From Amoebophrya sp. A120 (lineage: Eukaryota > Sar > Dinophyceae > Syndiniales > Amoebophryaceae), in assembly GCA_905178155.1 (NCBI GenBank), contig CAJINV010000003.1, positions 3,901,600-3,965,599 of the forward strand: DNA of 64,000 bases, given 5' to 3'. Below are positions 24,187 to 36,135 of the stretch, piece after piece. Each line of letters begins with the position of its first letter. Position 1 is the first letter of the stretch. The position numbers were made by a program, and so were the translations under genes. Below the pieces are notes generated by a model, which saw only the letters and a list, made by a program, of their open reading frames with translations, ran no database searches and was not told the origin of the DNA.

Positions 24187-27100
24187 ATGTTCTTGCCCGG
24201 TTTTTCGACGGACGATGAGCAGTGGGCGGCAGCCGCAGCTGCGCAACAGGACCCTCGACTTCTTGAGTCCTCCGGATCAGATTCAGACTGGGACCCCGGG
24301 CTGCGAAGTGTGAGTGGTGTGTTGGATGTGTACGCGAAGATTGCGGATTTCGGGGTGGCAATCCTGGATGTCCTGGTCCTCCAGCACATTCCGAAAGACC
24401 ACCCGAAGCTAGCCCCCATCGACGACGAGGATGACAGTTCGGAGGACTCGTTCTCCACCTCTTCGTCGATGTTGGAGCGCCGAGCGTCCTTCGAGTTGGA
24501 CTCTCCGCCCGAAGACGTGTACGAAGAGGAGGATGCTGACGAGCTGCAGAACTTTTATCAGGACGCCGAGGCCCAACAAGAACAGCTAAAGCAAGTGCAG
24601 CAAGGTGGAGCTCTTGTTTTGCCACTCCCGAGCCCCTCAGCGCTACAGGACCAGGAAGTACTTCTAATGAACAAAGGTGGAAATAACTATTGCGAGGTGA
24701 ACGACGGTGTTAAGAAGTCGGTGCAGCATTCGCGCGACCGTGACGGATTGGAGGAGGAGGCGGTTAAAAATGGGCAAGAAAGCATTTTTTCCAAAAAATC
24801 ATCGCCGCGGGAAAGCCAGGCCGAGGCCGAGAACAATTCTGCTGTGCAGGAACTAGCGGACGTCGAGTCAGTCTCAGCCCTGCAAGAAGCGTCATTCCTC
24901 GTAGAAGATGAAGAGGGAGAAACCACTCCCCACAATGGCGTGGCAACCAGTAGTCTGGCCGCAAACGTGGATGAGACGGAAGAGTTGAGTCCCGTAACCA
25001 TCCGACAGTCTGTTCTTCAACAAGAAGAAGTCCTCGGAGAAGCTGAGCTGCAAGCATCTGCTCCTCGCGAGTCGCTGGAAAGAAACAACGAGATGAAGCC
25101 GAGTGATGAAAACGATGCCAGTCGCAACCAGATGCTGGCGGAAGAAGGAGCGCGGAAAAGCCGCGTTTTGACCGCAGGGGCGGTGTTTGCCCGGACGCTG
25201 CTTGAGAAGCGCGCCCGGTCGCGCTCCGCGGGAGGCTTCAGCCCGAAGTATGGATACATGACTTCTTACCCCCATGGGACGGATGAGCATCATCAATTGC
25301 GTGAATACAACTTCACTCTGAACGACACTGCACCGTCTGCGATTATAACACACCAAGCTGGTGGGAGAAGCCACCGGTCGCGTGCAGATTCGAACTCACA
25401 GGTACTCCGAACAAAAGGCAGAAGCTTGTCGCTCGATTTGTATAATGCGGCGGGGCCCTCGTCGAGAACGAAGGTAACCTGCAGGAGAGGGAATAAGGGA
25501 GCGGCACGCTCGAGTATGATTGCAGATAATCATGCTGGCAGCAAAACGACGAGCAACCACCAGCTGTCCAAAACTGAGAAGAGCAACCGGAGTTCGCCTC
25601 AACAGCCACCGGTCTTAGTACGGGAGAACCGAAATAGTCCGGCCGTAGGACAAAAATCCTCGTCTACTTCTCCGCTCCGAACCAAGAAGCCGCACGCGAA
25701 GAAGTCGTGGTGCCCTTATCTCCTGTGCTGCTGCTGTCCGTCCGTGATTTCGAGAGTGTGTGACTCGGTGGCGGCGGGCATCGGTAACCGGGTCGCTGCG
25801 ATGCGAGGAGCCGTGCTCGGCGGCGTCTGTGACTTCTTTCTGCCGTTGCGGCACCGCCCCCTGCGGGACCGAGCGCCGATATTCGTGTGCAGCAGCTTGT
25901 TGGGAATCATCCAGACTGCAGCCCAGATCGGACTTCTGGGTCCCATCGGATTACCCTTCCAGACTGTCTACACGCTGACCTGCATCAGCTACTACCAAGG
26001 TACAGTGATACATAAACAGATTATACCACTTTCATCAAACTGAATTTCTTGCTCGATTTCTTCTTTTTTTGATGTTTGTCGTCTGATGTCAAGTACAACT
26101 ACCTTGGCGATGTGTCGTGAGTCCTTAGATAGATTCCTGCCTTTCAAGAACTCCCAGCTCTGTAATGTCAAAAGGAAAAGCGCAGTGATAGATATAAACA
26201 TCAAAAACTCAACCACAGCCGTCGTAACGCCGCCTGGTTTCATTCCGGAGAGTTGGTGGATCGTGGGTCCCGGGGTGACGTTTGAGCGCAAGCGGAAGAA
26301 TGGGGACTACCGCTACTGCACGATGGAGCGCGTTTACAAGCCGGACCGAGCGCACTACTGTCGGACGCAGCAGCGCAACGTGTTGCGCATGGACCACTAC
26401 TGTGGTTTCCTGAACAACACCATCGGTATCCGCAACCACAAGCTGTTCATGCTGTTCCTGACCTATGCCAGCTCCCTGTCCGCGTGGACGGCCTATCAAC
26501 TGCTCACCCGGGGCCCGGGGTTGCTGGCCCTCGCCACGACTGGCGCTGCTGGAGCAACAACGAGCGCCGTTGTAATTTCGCCGGGGGGACTCCTATTCCA
26601 CGTCGGGACCACAGGTATCGCGACCATGGTGTCGTTTGGAGCGCTACCCTTCTGCGTGTTCACGATGTGTCTGGCGGTCCGAAATCAGACCACCATCGAG
26701 TTCGTGGAAGGCAGTCGCGTCCTCACTCGTCGCCTCGCGGTGTGGGAGGCCCCGCTCGAGGTTATCGCGCAAAGTAGCAAAAGTCCATTTGGTGCGGGTA
26801 GTATCGTCCAGAAAGAGTTTCTGCGGACCCAGCAAGTGCAGTTGAATACACCCGCCTCGAGCGCGCTGGCACTGGCTGCGACGCCTGCGTCGGCGGTATT
26901 GGTCCCGCCGATGCTGGTGAACAAGGGCGACGAAGCGGCCCAGTTCAGCGACTTTCTCACGCCGAAGCAGAAAATCAACGGAACTTCTGCTGCGTCGGAA
27001 CTACGACCAGACAATTGCAGTAACAGCCGCGTGGAGGTCGAAGAAGAGGACAGTTTGATGAACACAAGCCGCACCGTCTTTGAAGACAGCACCCCAGCAG

Positions 27101-28091
27101 TTACTAGCCAGTCGCTGTTAGACTTAGACAACACTACGGCACCTCTGCTGGCAGATATTACGTCAATTTCCCAGCAGCCGTGGGGCGGTTCGCCGGGCGC
27201 TAGCGGAGTAGAGAAGCAAGCTGCAGCTTCCAACATGTTGGCCAAGAGTAGCATGCCTTCTACCCAGGACGTGGTCGTGTTAACCGAGCCGACCGCGCCC
27301 GCTCCTTATATGGATTGTAAAAATGTCTGGGTCTGGAAGGTTGCACCTTGTGATGCTATGTTTCGACTCTAAAAAGATTTGTATTGCATGACCAGCAAGA
27401 GGAGTCCAGTTTTTGCTACGTCGGGAGGGCATTTGTCATGCGGAATAGGCATCAGGAGGCCTTCTAAAAATCTGTGATGCTAGGTCCCGCATTCCAGACC
27501 TCATGGGTCATGGGAAACCTGCATGACAAACATGCACTTTTCCAGACCCAGACATTTTTACATTTGATACCTTACGCTGTGCACCCACGTCGCGCCGCAC
27601 CTGGACGTCAGGCCACGTTTCTCTGCGATGCCCCCTATCCTGTGTAAAAACGTACCCACAGCCACACCAGAGTTGTAATGCAAATCTGCATGCTGAAAAT
27701 GTTTCTCATGCGGAGCCCCATGAGAAGCGTTTTCTAGTCGTGTTTTGCAATTTGTCATGCTCCAATCAGCATGGTGTGCTAGATCTGTGATGCTGCTGAG
27801 CTAGCTCAAACAGCACTACACTACGAATCCAAATTTGTCATGCAAAACAGCCAAAACTTGTGGATTTGTCTAGCCGATTCCCCATCTTGACTATGGTGTG
27901 GGTACGTTTTTACTCAGGATACCCCCTACGGAGGCTTCAGTGCTTTTCACAACCTAAAGCTACTTTTTGGCCCAAGCTACTGGGCGTGGTTGCTGCCTGT
28001 GGAACCCTATAACGGGGACATTGCGCCCTCTGCAGGAACCTACTTTCCTGTACATCCGTCGAAGGTGCAAAAACGTATTCGCGCTGAATAA
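24187..28091 (+). CDS. DHHC-family (DHYC variant) protein S-acyltransferase
   Basis: DHHC proteins transfer palmitate to cysteines of membrane proteins. Exon 1 (24187-25999) encodes about 500 residues of acidic and basic low complexity, then a cluster CCCCPSV and two hydrophobic segments. One or two small introns follow (26000 to about 26190, boundaries unclear). The next exon carries TPPGFIP (the DPG-like motif), then KPDRAHYCRTQQ and MDHYCGFLNNTIGIRNHK. The catalytic tetrad is therefore DHYC, and several zinc-binding cysteines of the usual cysteine-rich domain are replaced (CTME, CRTQ, RNVL). Two membrane segments follow. After a disordered stretch, introners A5 and B3 are spliced out and the last exons (27575-27635, 27927-28091) encode YGGFSAFHNLKLLFG and WAWLLPVEP, matching the family's conserved C-terminal motif. 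The ATG at 24187 is the first in frame. Confidence 0.85.
27309..27569 (+). mobile_element. Introner A5
   Basis: The left end is TATGGATTGTAAAAATGTCT and the right end is the complement of TATCAAATGTAAAAATGTCT, both followed by GGGTCTGGAA. The perfect duplication is CCTTA (27304-27308, 27570-27574). Excision joins GCT CCT TA to C GCT GTG CAC in frame. The sequence is collinear with A3. Confidence 0.93.
27636..27921. mobile_element. Introner B3 (AAAAACGTACCCA type)
   Basis: The left end TATCCTGTGTAAAAACGTAC is the inverse of the right end (complement TATCCTGAGTAAAAACGTAC), and the match continues through CCACA. The duplication is CCCCC (27631-27635, 27922-27926). Excision joins GAT GCC CCC to TAC GGA GGC, recreating the acyltransferase C-terminal motif. 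The interior has AATTTGTCATGC twice. Confidence 0.9.
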
Positions 28092-29169
28092 CGCACGAAG
28101 TATCTGTAGCAGCTACGTGGTTCTCGTTCTCGCCGTTGGTTTTTTATTCAAACGCATACCACAGAAACAGATGAAGATCGTTGTCATACATACGCATACT
28201 ATACAGACATCATACCCACAGCCACAGGCACAACTGCACAGAGACATTATTCAGGCATCGTCGCGCTTTTCTGTTGATCAGGAGAACCTTTTCTCAGCCA
28301 CTGTCAATGTTACAACGCCATTCATATTCTTGCCCCACTCTCAGCGAGTAGCAGTAGAGCGACCTGCTGTAATTTTCAAGTTTCCACTTTCTCTCTCGAG
28401 TGGAGCTCTTTATTCCTACCTTTCAACGTGAACAAAGCTGCCCCAACGCGGAATGGTGAATGTCGATATGTACGATGTTGAAATAAATGTTGAGTCTGGG
28501 AGGTACCACGACGCAGTTTCGATCGAAGCACGCAAAGCGTGGGGAGCAATGGAAATACCATGCATTCCACGTCACGTATTAATTGTTCAACTGTTGTGCG
28601 ATTTTGATGAAGATCAGAGCGTTTTCTAAAAGAAATTTTTCTGTAATTTACGCGTGCGTGAGCGCGCCGCAGCGGGTGTATTCATATCTTCTTTCTTCCG
28701 AACACACGATCACGAAGATGTTGCTGGTGGGCGTCATCAACAAGTGCAACTCAAGATCTAGCAGGCGACAAAAAAGATCCTCTGATTCTGCCAGGTCCTC
28801 ATGATTGTGGTCACGCGTGTCGCTGTCGCCGAGTCTTCAACTGTTAGATCTGCTGAGACTAAGTAGTTCTGCAGATGATGATGAGGATCTGGATCTGTGG
28901 TCCGCGATAGGGATGTGACTCGCTCGTGTCGTCGTACAGGAAAAGTTCTACGAAGTAGCCAATAATGCAAATTCCAACCGAACACCAACAGTCCCAATGT
29001 GATAGTAGTGTTGAGAAATAATTAGTTGGTTTATGGGAGATAATTTTTCGATAACATAGGAATAGCGCCGTTGCTGGCGCGAGAAGCGCCCCGCAACGGT
29101 CGCCGCATGGAGATACAAAACGTGAGGCCATCATCTACTTTAAGTGAAGCGTTAATTATGGTTGGAAGC
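28092..29169. other. Intergenic spacer
   Basis: AT-rich spacer after the acyltransferase. A - strand frame at 28859-29134 has hydrophobic residues but no motif, and I do not support it as a gene. Confidence 0.45.
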
Positions 29170-29312
29170 GGAGTCACGTTTTCAAGTTGGAATCACGTTT
29201 GTGGAGTCACGTTTAGAGCTGAATCAAGTTGATGGAATCAGGTCAGCAGTGTTTGGGCTTGGGGCTTAGGGTCTAGGGTCAGCAGTGTTAGGGTCTAGGG
29301 TTTGGGGTTTCT
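29170..29312. repeat. Degenerate tandem motifs, including telomere-like GGGTTTAGGG units
   Basis: Three near-copies of GGARTCACGTTT (29170, 29189, 29203) are followed by a 13-bp direct repeat GGTCAGCAGTGTT (29241-29253 and 29277-29289). Interspersed are TTAGGG (29266, 29288), CTAGGG (29273, 29295) and GGGTTTGGGGTTT (29298-29310). This looks like a short, decayed telomere-type or satellite array just upstream of the TatD gene. Confidence 0.6.
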
Positions 29313-29437
29313 GGTCGTCGGCCAGGGCAGCCGCCGCCGGCCCAAGAAACACCAAAAAGAAACTCCAGGCGAAGCAGAAGTCGCGACAATTGAGAAACTG
29401 AATGAATTTTGCGCACTAGCACTAGGAGCAACCGGCC

Positions 29438-32400
29438 ATGGAGAGGGACATCGGGCAGGATAGGGATGGCGATAGGCCGTCGCGTCCCCGGCGACACTCG
29501 TTGACGCACGACGGAACAAGCGAGCGACTTTTGGATACCAACAGCACCAATCCAGTGGTGGTGCCCAAGTCTGTCGCCGCGGCTATGCCGGCAGCTTCCT
29601 CGAGTGAACTACATCAGAGCCCCACTCCGTTTGTCGACACGCACTGCCACGTCGAGCTGATTGCCGCGTGCGCGGAGCGCGAGAAGCGGCTGGACGGGCT
29701 CCTGCCCTGGGACGAGCTACCGATCGAGCGGATGGGGATGTGGCGCAGTCACGGGTGGACCCGGGAGAAGTTTCAGCGCACGATCGAGGGAAAAAAAATC
29801 TACGGCCCCTACAGGAACCCGCATTTTCCCGCGTTTTACAAGCCCTGGCGTGCCTTGACGAAAGACCAGCAGCTGGCCGCGCGGTTTCTGGGATGGGACG
29901 GCGCGCACTACAAAGGTTCCCCCGACAACTGGACGTTCAAGGATGAGTACGACGAGATGTATTCCACCTCAAAGGGCGGCCAGGGCCACCCCCACCAAGT
30001 CACTGTGAAGTGGGCGGACTTCAATAAGTACCACGACGGGTGGTATTCCAAGCTCTCCGGGAAAGAGCGCGTTGCCTTCGCGATGCTGGGCATAAAAGAC
30101 GCCTGGACCTTCTGCAACTTCGTCTGCGAGCCGTGGGAGGTGAGCCGCAACCTCTGGATGCGGCGCCAGGCGGTCTTGCACGACGTCGCGTACTACTACC
30201 CCGACGGTCACGAGTGGCATCAGAAGAAGGAAATTGAGGCAAAAAAAGAAATTGTACCTCCCACAAGAATTACTTCCCAGCCCGGGAGTCGTGGGCAGCT
30301 AGGCCAGACATCAGTGGAAGATGTTGCAGGAGAAGCTCGTCTCAACACCGAACAAGTAGGGGACCACAATGGAAATGTTGAGTCGGACGTTGACAGCGAG
30401 GTGGACCAATTGATGTTGCGCTCGCCGAAGAGAGAGTCCTGCAAGCGGTTTTTCAAGCGGGAGAGCCACCCAGAGGAAACCAGTGTGTTGGTCCGGGCAC
30501 TGCGGATTCCCTACGGTTGTTGTTCGCGAGGCTCGCCGTGGAGTAAAAACGAGTGGCGGAAGTGGAAACAAGAGCAGGAGAAACGCGGGGAGACCACCAT
30601 GTACTCGGAAAACGAGTGGGATAAGTTCTTCAACGAGTTGCCAGAAGGTGGTGGTGGTCGTTCTACAGCTGCGGCTTCATCTTCCGGTACAGGTGGTCGT
30701 GGCCATCTTCCGAGGGACACCGGTTCGTCGAGTTCTTCTATGACGACCAGTTTGTCACAATCATCATCATCCCAAACAGCCACAGGCACAGTACCTAGTA
30801 CCTCGGCTCGACGTGAGTTTTCGTCTTCGCCAACCACGACAAGCCCGTCGACCTGCAGTACCGAATCCCCGCAATCGTCGTGCGTTGCCACAACTTCTTC
30901 CGTAACGACGGACGACGACAGTTTATTTCTGGGGCCTACCAGTGACGAAGCAAACCTGCCGCGGCAAGAAGCAGCATGCGACCTGATGTCTTTTCTGAGG
31001 GAACGCATCCCGGAGAAGAGTCCTGAAAATAACGACACTGAGAATGCGAGTGCAGCAGCTGCGCCTGAAGATGTTGAGAAAGTGGCGATAGACGATGAAA
31101 TTAACTGGCAGTGCAGCGGAGTTACCGCTGGTGGACAGACGGTCATCGTCCGGCGAGAAGACATGCAGAACGGCAGCCGCGACCCAACGAGGTCCTACCA
31201 ATGGTTCGAAGTAAAGGCGCTCCGTCTGTGGGTGTTCTGCGAGGTCGTCGATGACCGGTATGGACCATTTCCGAACCACATACAATCGTTTCGCGACACG
31301 GACCAGACGAGGGAAAAGCGCGACAAGCCCCTTCATCCCGGGGGCACTTCCAGTGACCAAAGCGAACAAAAATCTACTTCTTGGCAGAGTAGAACTAAAA
31401 GGTCTACTGGCACGACGGATAAAGTAAAGTGCCACGCTTGGAATGACTTTTACAACGGCTACGAAGTTATCCAGAACTGCCCTGCGCTGTTGCGGTCTCC
31501 CAAGTTAAAACAGTACTACGACCGGATTGGCCGCTACGAGACGCTTCGGCACGAGGCGAAGAGCTCGGTGCACGACTATTCGGTGCGGAAAAACTTCTAC
31601 GACCCGGGCAAGAACGAGTTGCCGTGGCTGGACTGGTATGTCGAGCGGGGGCAGTGCAACGTCTCGGGACACGAGATGGAGCTGGTCTCCCGGCTCGGAA
31701 TCGTGTACAACTGCATCACGCAGTTCTGGCACGTACCGCCCGCCTACCGCAACCGCCCGTGGTGGTCCTTGGCACCGTGGGAACGAGAGATTTTTTTCGA
31801 GTTGGGCCTCAAAACCGAACCTGAGTACGACTACTGGCAGCAGTTCGTGGACGTCACCCATACGGACACCTTCCATCCTATGGAAGCGTCAGAATCGAAA
31901 TTCGCAATATCGAAAAACTTGTGATGCACAAAATCGATGCCAGTTGGGGTCTCAGTTTCCAAATGGCGCATGACAAATTGCGGGAGCACCCAAATCCAAT
32001 CTGTCATGCTGTTTGGGCAAAGAAGGCTGCTCCTGTCATGCTACTCTGACAGCACATTGCATAGGCCTAAACAGGCTTGCAATCGGTCTCATATGCCTGC
32101 TCCCCAATACAGGCCTTCAGTGCTCTACATTTTATGCATCACAAACTTTTCGATTTTGTCGATTTCGATCCTGACAGTTCCATACACCCCCGCCGGGCCG
32201 ATTACCACCCGCCAAACTTCGACTTCGCGACGAGAAGAAGCGGAAGTACTAGCGAAGAACTACCGGTAGTGGCGGCAGAAGGTGAACAACGGCCGCGTGG
32301 CGACGTCGATGAAGTACCACGACGGCCACGTGTCAGGGAACCTCCGAACGAGAGGCCACCTCCGCCACGGGAAGTAGCCGACGGTACTACTACGCCCGGA

Positions 32401-35400
32401 CTGCAGCGGCCATCGAACGACCGACACCGAAGAGCATCTCCGGTCGCTATCGAGCAGTACAACTCCCCGGAGGAACGTATTTTCACCGTGGAAGACTTGC
32501 TGATGATTATGCATTGCAAACTCCAACATGTCTGGACCTGGAAGATCGACTCGCGCATTTGCCATGCATCTCTTGGCTCACACTCACACAGAATGAGCAA
32601 AGAACCATATCAACAGATTGTGCAAGAGCGTCTTAAGAATGCCTATTCCACGTAAAGAAAAAGTTCGTCCTTCTCCTTGCTTTGCGTAGCAAGAAATGGC
32701 CGGCTTGTGGCTTTCATGCAATTCAGATGTTTGCACGATCCAGAATGGCTGGCATGTTGACATCAAGTTGCAACGTTCTTCCAGACCCAGACGTATTTGC
32801 GATGCATACGGATGCGCATGATTCAACTGAACGAACTGTTGATTCGACTGCTGCTCCCGACGCCCCCGAGGCCTTCGGAGAGGGTTGAAACCATCTTGCG
32901 GTTTTTCTACGACAACTTTAACTACACCCGAGACCTGGACGAGTTTTTTCCCCTTTACGTCGACGGGGGTATCTATCAACCGGAAAAAAGCTAGCACGCA
33001 ACAATAACGAAAAAGAAGTACTAGATAAATCTGTCTGTGTCTGAACTCCATGATGCTATGGGCAGCTCGCTCGCCGTTGACAGTTTATACTAAAAATTAT
33101 TGTGATGTTTTTGCGTTTACACAGCTTGATAGGTGATATGCTAGGTTTTTTCTGTAGGATGGCCTCGACCGGACCGAGCTCGCGGTGCGGCACGAGCGGG
33201 CGCGCGAGCGGGCGGACGAGGAACAGGACGAGGCCCGAGCGGAGTTTCCCAAGGGACACTACGCGTTAACGCGGGATAAGAACACTGGCAACGTGTATGC
33301 GCACTTTATTCCCCAAAAGAAGCACTACGACGATCGCACGGAGGACATTGCGAGGCAGGCTCGCGGAAAAAGAGGTCCCTCGAGCAAGAAAACTATGCGA
33401 GGATCCCTCGACCAAGATATAATTGAGACAACCGAGAAACAACAAGCTAACGCGCTCGCTCTATCTCCAACAAGGGAGCGGCAGCAGGAGCAGGAGGGGC
33501 ATCGCTTGGCGACAGCGAGCTGCTTCTCCAATCTGGAATTTTGGATCTCCACCGACGATGTGAGGTCCTGGATGTGGCGCTATCTCAGCGAAAAAATTTT
33601 GGGCTGCAAGCGACGCGCAAATCGGAAAACTATAACGGAGAGTGCGAATAAGGATAATACGTCTACTCCGAGTGCAGCAGCAGCAGTCAAGAGTTTGCAA
33701 GACCTGTACAAGCTTCGGCACGAGATAGACCTTCTTGGATTGTCGGGGGGTGAAGCAGGTACCCTTCTTGTAGTGGAAAATCTTTTTGTACCGTTCAATA
33801 ACAGAAAGAATAAAACGGACCGTTTGTTTCTTTCACAGTTTCTGTCCCCATCCAAAAAGAATACAGGTAGTTCAGGACTTTTTCTTTTGATTTTACATGA
33901 TAGGTGTATTGGGTCAGGGCGGGATCGGGAAGAAACCGAAGTCCAGCTCCGACGTCGACACGCCTCCAGTTTTACCCCTGCGCTCAACATTCACTGCCCC
34001 GACCTATTACTGCGACTACCTCGTGACGTCCATTTGTGACGAGCACGCCGTAGAGCCCGTTCTGGATATCCTCGCAACCGGTACCTACGCCGAGCGCGTC
34101 TGCCTCTCCTGCGGGATTCATCCGAAAAGCATCGGGTTCTGGGGTTCGGAGGGAAACTACCGGCAGCACCCGGATTACAAAGACTACATGCGCACCCTGG
34201 AAACCAAAGTTTTACCGCTCTGCGACGTGTCTGAGCACTGCATGAGAACGCTTAAGTGCAGCGTTCCCCGGTTGGACGGTGTTACGTTGCAAGAAAATAA
34301 ACATTTGAGGCTTCAAGAACCTTGTTACGATGCTCCTTCCTTTTCAGGTCCAGCCGCCACCGCCAGCTGTGCGCCGATGAAAGGTGGGCTTGGATACTGT
34401 GCTAAGATTTGTTTTTTCCGGCCGTGGCCGAAATTGAGGTGGATCGGAACCCTGCACGTTTCTGATCTAGAAGTAAGGTAAACGACATGTTAAAACGATT
34501 TTGTTTCGGTTTGAGATACTTTATGATACTGTCACCGGAAGATGATCATGCTTCCTCAAATAAACAAAACACAGGTGCTGGTACTGAAAGAAAACGGCTG
34601 AAGCTGGTGGCTTGGGGGGAGATTGGGCTTGATTTCTCCCATCGTGTTATGCAGACCAAGGTCGGGCCGAACATTCGTGTCGCACAAAAGGCTGCCTTCA
34701 CGGAACAGATTTTGCTCGGTATGTATCGACACAATAGAAAATTTTCCTTTTATACCCGGTCGGTTTTTTAGCTCCAGTGTCACCAGATAAATGTTTTGCG
34801 ACGTCCTTTCCTTCGTCGTTAAATAAAGGCCGGCAGCGAGAAGTCGGAAATCGTCGCTCAGTTGTTTAGATTTGCCTTCCTCCACTTCGACATTTTCTCC
34901 CAGGTGTGCACAAGTACCGGCTTCCCCTGCAGATTCACAGCCGGTCGGCGGAACCCGATACGGTTGAGATAATGTATGGCGCTTCAAACGTTACATTCTC
35001 AACTGTTACATGAATTTGTGATGCAAGAACAGCAACACTGAAAGGGGCAAGCTTGCACCTTTCGCATTACAAATTCGGCACAGATTTCAATGCTGTTTAG
35101 CCCTTCGAGAATTTGTCGTGCGGAGTAGCTTGGTTGTGGTGTGGCTGATGGCAATTTTGCATGACAAATCACGTAACAGTTGAGAGTGTAACGTTTGAGA
35201 ACTCCATATAATGTTGCGGTACGTGCCCCGCGACTGGCCGGTGCACATCCATGGGTGTTTCAACATATGACAGTGCACAACTCCCCCTCCCCCTCATTTG
35301 TCATGCAAAATACCCAGTCCACGTCGCGTCCACCCTTTGCCTCTTGGCACTGTTTGCATGACAGGTTCTGGTAGCCCGAATAGCACTACACTCCAGTGCA

Positions 35401-36135
35401 AATTTGTCATGTAAAACTTGCATTCTTTCTGACGCTTGTATTGCCGTGTATGCTATACAAATGAGGGGGAGGGGGAGTTGTGCGCTTTCATACAACAACG
35501 ACGACTTTCTGAAGAAGCTTCTCCGCACCTTCTCGCGATGCTACATTGGCGTCACCTGTGCGCTGGAGAACCCGAACGCGATGCTCTACTACACGAATGA
35601 CCCGAAGTTGAAATACGTCGACGACGACGTGACCGAATCGGCGGAGAATACTAGCGATGATTTTTGTTGTGAGCCAGTGATGGTACTTCCCAGTCCTTTT
35701 GCGAAAAAAGGCATTTTTTCTCGCGGCGGAACCGGAAGTGGTGGAATAAGTATCGAACAAGAGGAAGTCTCTGGAAACAAACGCTTGCTGCGGGGGGAAC
35801 ACGAAGACAAGAGTGCTGTTACCGGCACTTCTAATAGTACCCAACAGTTATCCCAAGCAAGAGCAGAACCCCCCACGCCGGAGAAAATAAAAAAGAATGT
35901 GCATGTATTCGAAACTCCGCTGATGCGACAGGTGCGGACCATCATTCCGCTAAGCCGGTTACTGGTGGAGACAGATGGCCCATACCTCTGCCCCGGAGAG
36001 GACTGGACGACAAATTTCAGTTACCCCGCACTTCTTCCGCGCGTAATACAGACGGTTGCGCGGCTGAAAGAGCGCCCAGAAGGTGAGGTCGCGAAAATAC
36101 TCCGGAAAAATTCTTTCGATGTGTACGGTATCTAA
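29438..36135 (+). CDS. TatD-family metal-dependent hydrolase with large Trp-rich insertion
   Basis: TatD proteins are two-metal TIM-barrel nucleases. Phase-consistent exons are 29438-31878, 32190-32507, 32823-32967, 33158-33758, 33904-34383, 34575-34718, 34904-34974, 35214-35265 and 35498-36135 (about 1629 aa). The metal ligands are visible in family order: FVDTHCHVE (HxH), AWGEIGLD (Glu), LPLQIHSR (His), WPVHIHGCF (His) and RLLVETDGPYL (Asp), with CGIHPKS before the Glu. The first motif is separated from the rest by roughly 1,000 residues. The insertion carries repeated units of the type W..L...R.A...LG....W (LTKDQQLAARFLGWDG; LSGKERVAFAMLGIKD; LAPWEREIFFELGLKT) plus Ser-rich linkers. Four introners split it (31879, 32508, 34975, 35266). 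The 32968-33157 intron is non-canonical at one base. Confidence 0.85.
31879..32184. mobile_element. Introner D1 (ATCGAAA type, 306 bp)
   Basis: The left end is TATGGAAGCGTCAGAATCGA and the right-end complement is TATGGAACTGTCAGGATCGA. The repeat then continues imperfectly through ATCGAAAA and TTGTGATGC. The duplication is CATCC/CACCC with one mismatch (31874-31878, 32185-32189). Excision joins TTC CAT CC to C CGC CGG GCC in frame. Confidence 0.85.
32508..32817. mobile_element. Introner A6 (asymmetric right end)
   Basis: The left end is TATGCATTGCAAACTCCAAC followed by ATGTCTGGACCTGGAAG. The right inverted repeat (complement TATGCATCGCAAATACGTCT) ends at 32808. The ATGAT duplication (32503-32507) recurs only at 32818-32822, nine bases beyond the repeat. 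Excision with this duplication gives CTG ATG ATT CAA CTG in frame. Confidence 0.8.
34975..35208. mobile_element. Introner E1 (AACGTTACA type, 234 bp)
   Basis: The terminal repeats are about 50 bp. The left end starts TATGGCGCTTCAAACGTTAC and the right-end complement starts TATGGAGTTCTCAAACGTTA. Both continue through CTCAACTGTTAC and TTTGT(G/C)ATGC. The perfect duplication is TAATG (34970-34974, 35209-35213). Excision joins GAG ATA ATG to TTG CGG TAC in frame, beside the catalytic VHIHG exon. Confidence 0.92.
35266..35492. mobile_element. Introner C3 (CTCCCCCTCCCCCTC type, 227 bp)
   Basis: The left end TATGACAGTGCACAACTCCC mirrors the right end (complement TATGAAAGCGCACAACTCCC), both followed by CCTCCCCCTCATTTGT. 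The perfect duplication is CAACA (35261-35265, 35493-35497). Excision joins TTC AAC A to AC GAC GAC in frame. It lies 57 bp downstream of E1. Confidence 0.92.

Noticed and set aside
28859..29134. Hydrophobic - strand frame of 91 codons
   Set aside because: It lacks any recognised motif, exon partners or family signature and sits in AT-rich spacer.
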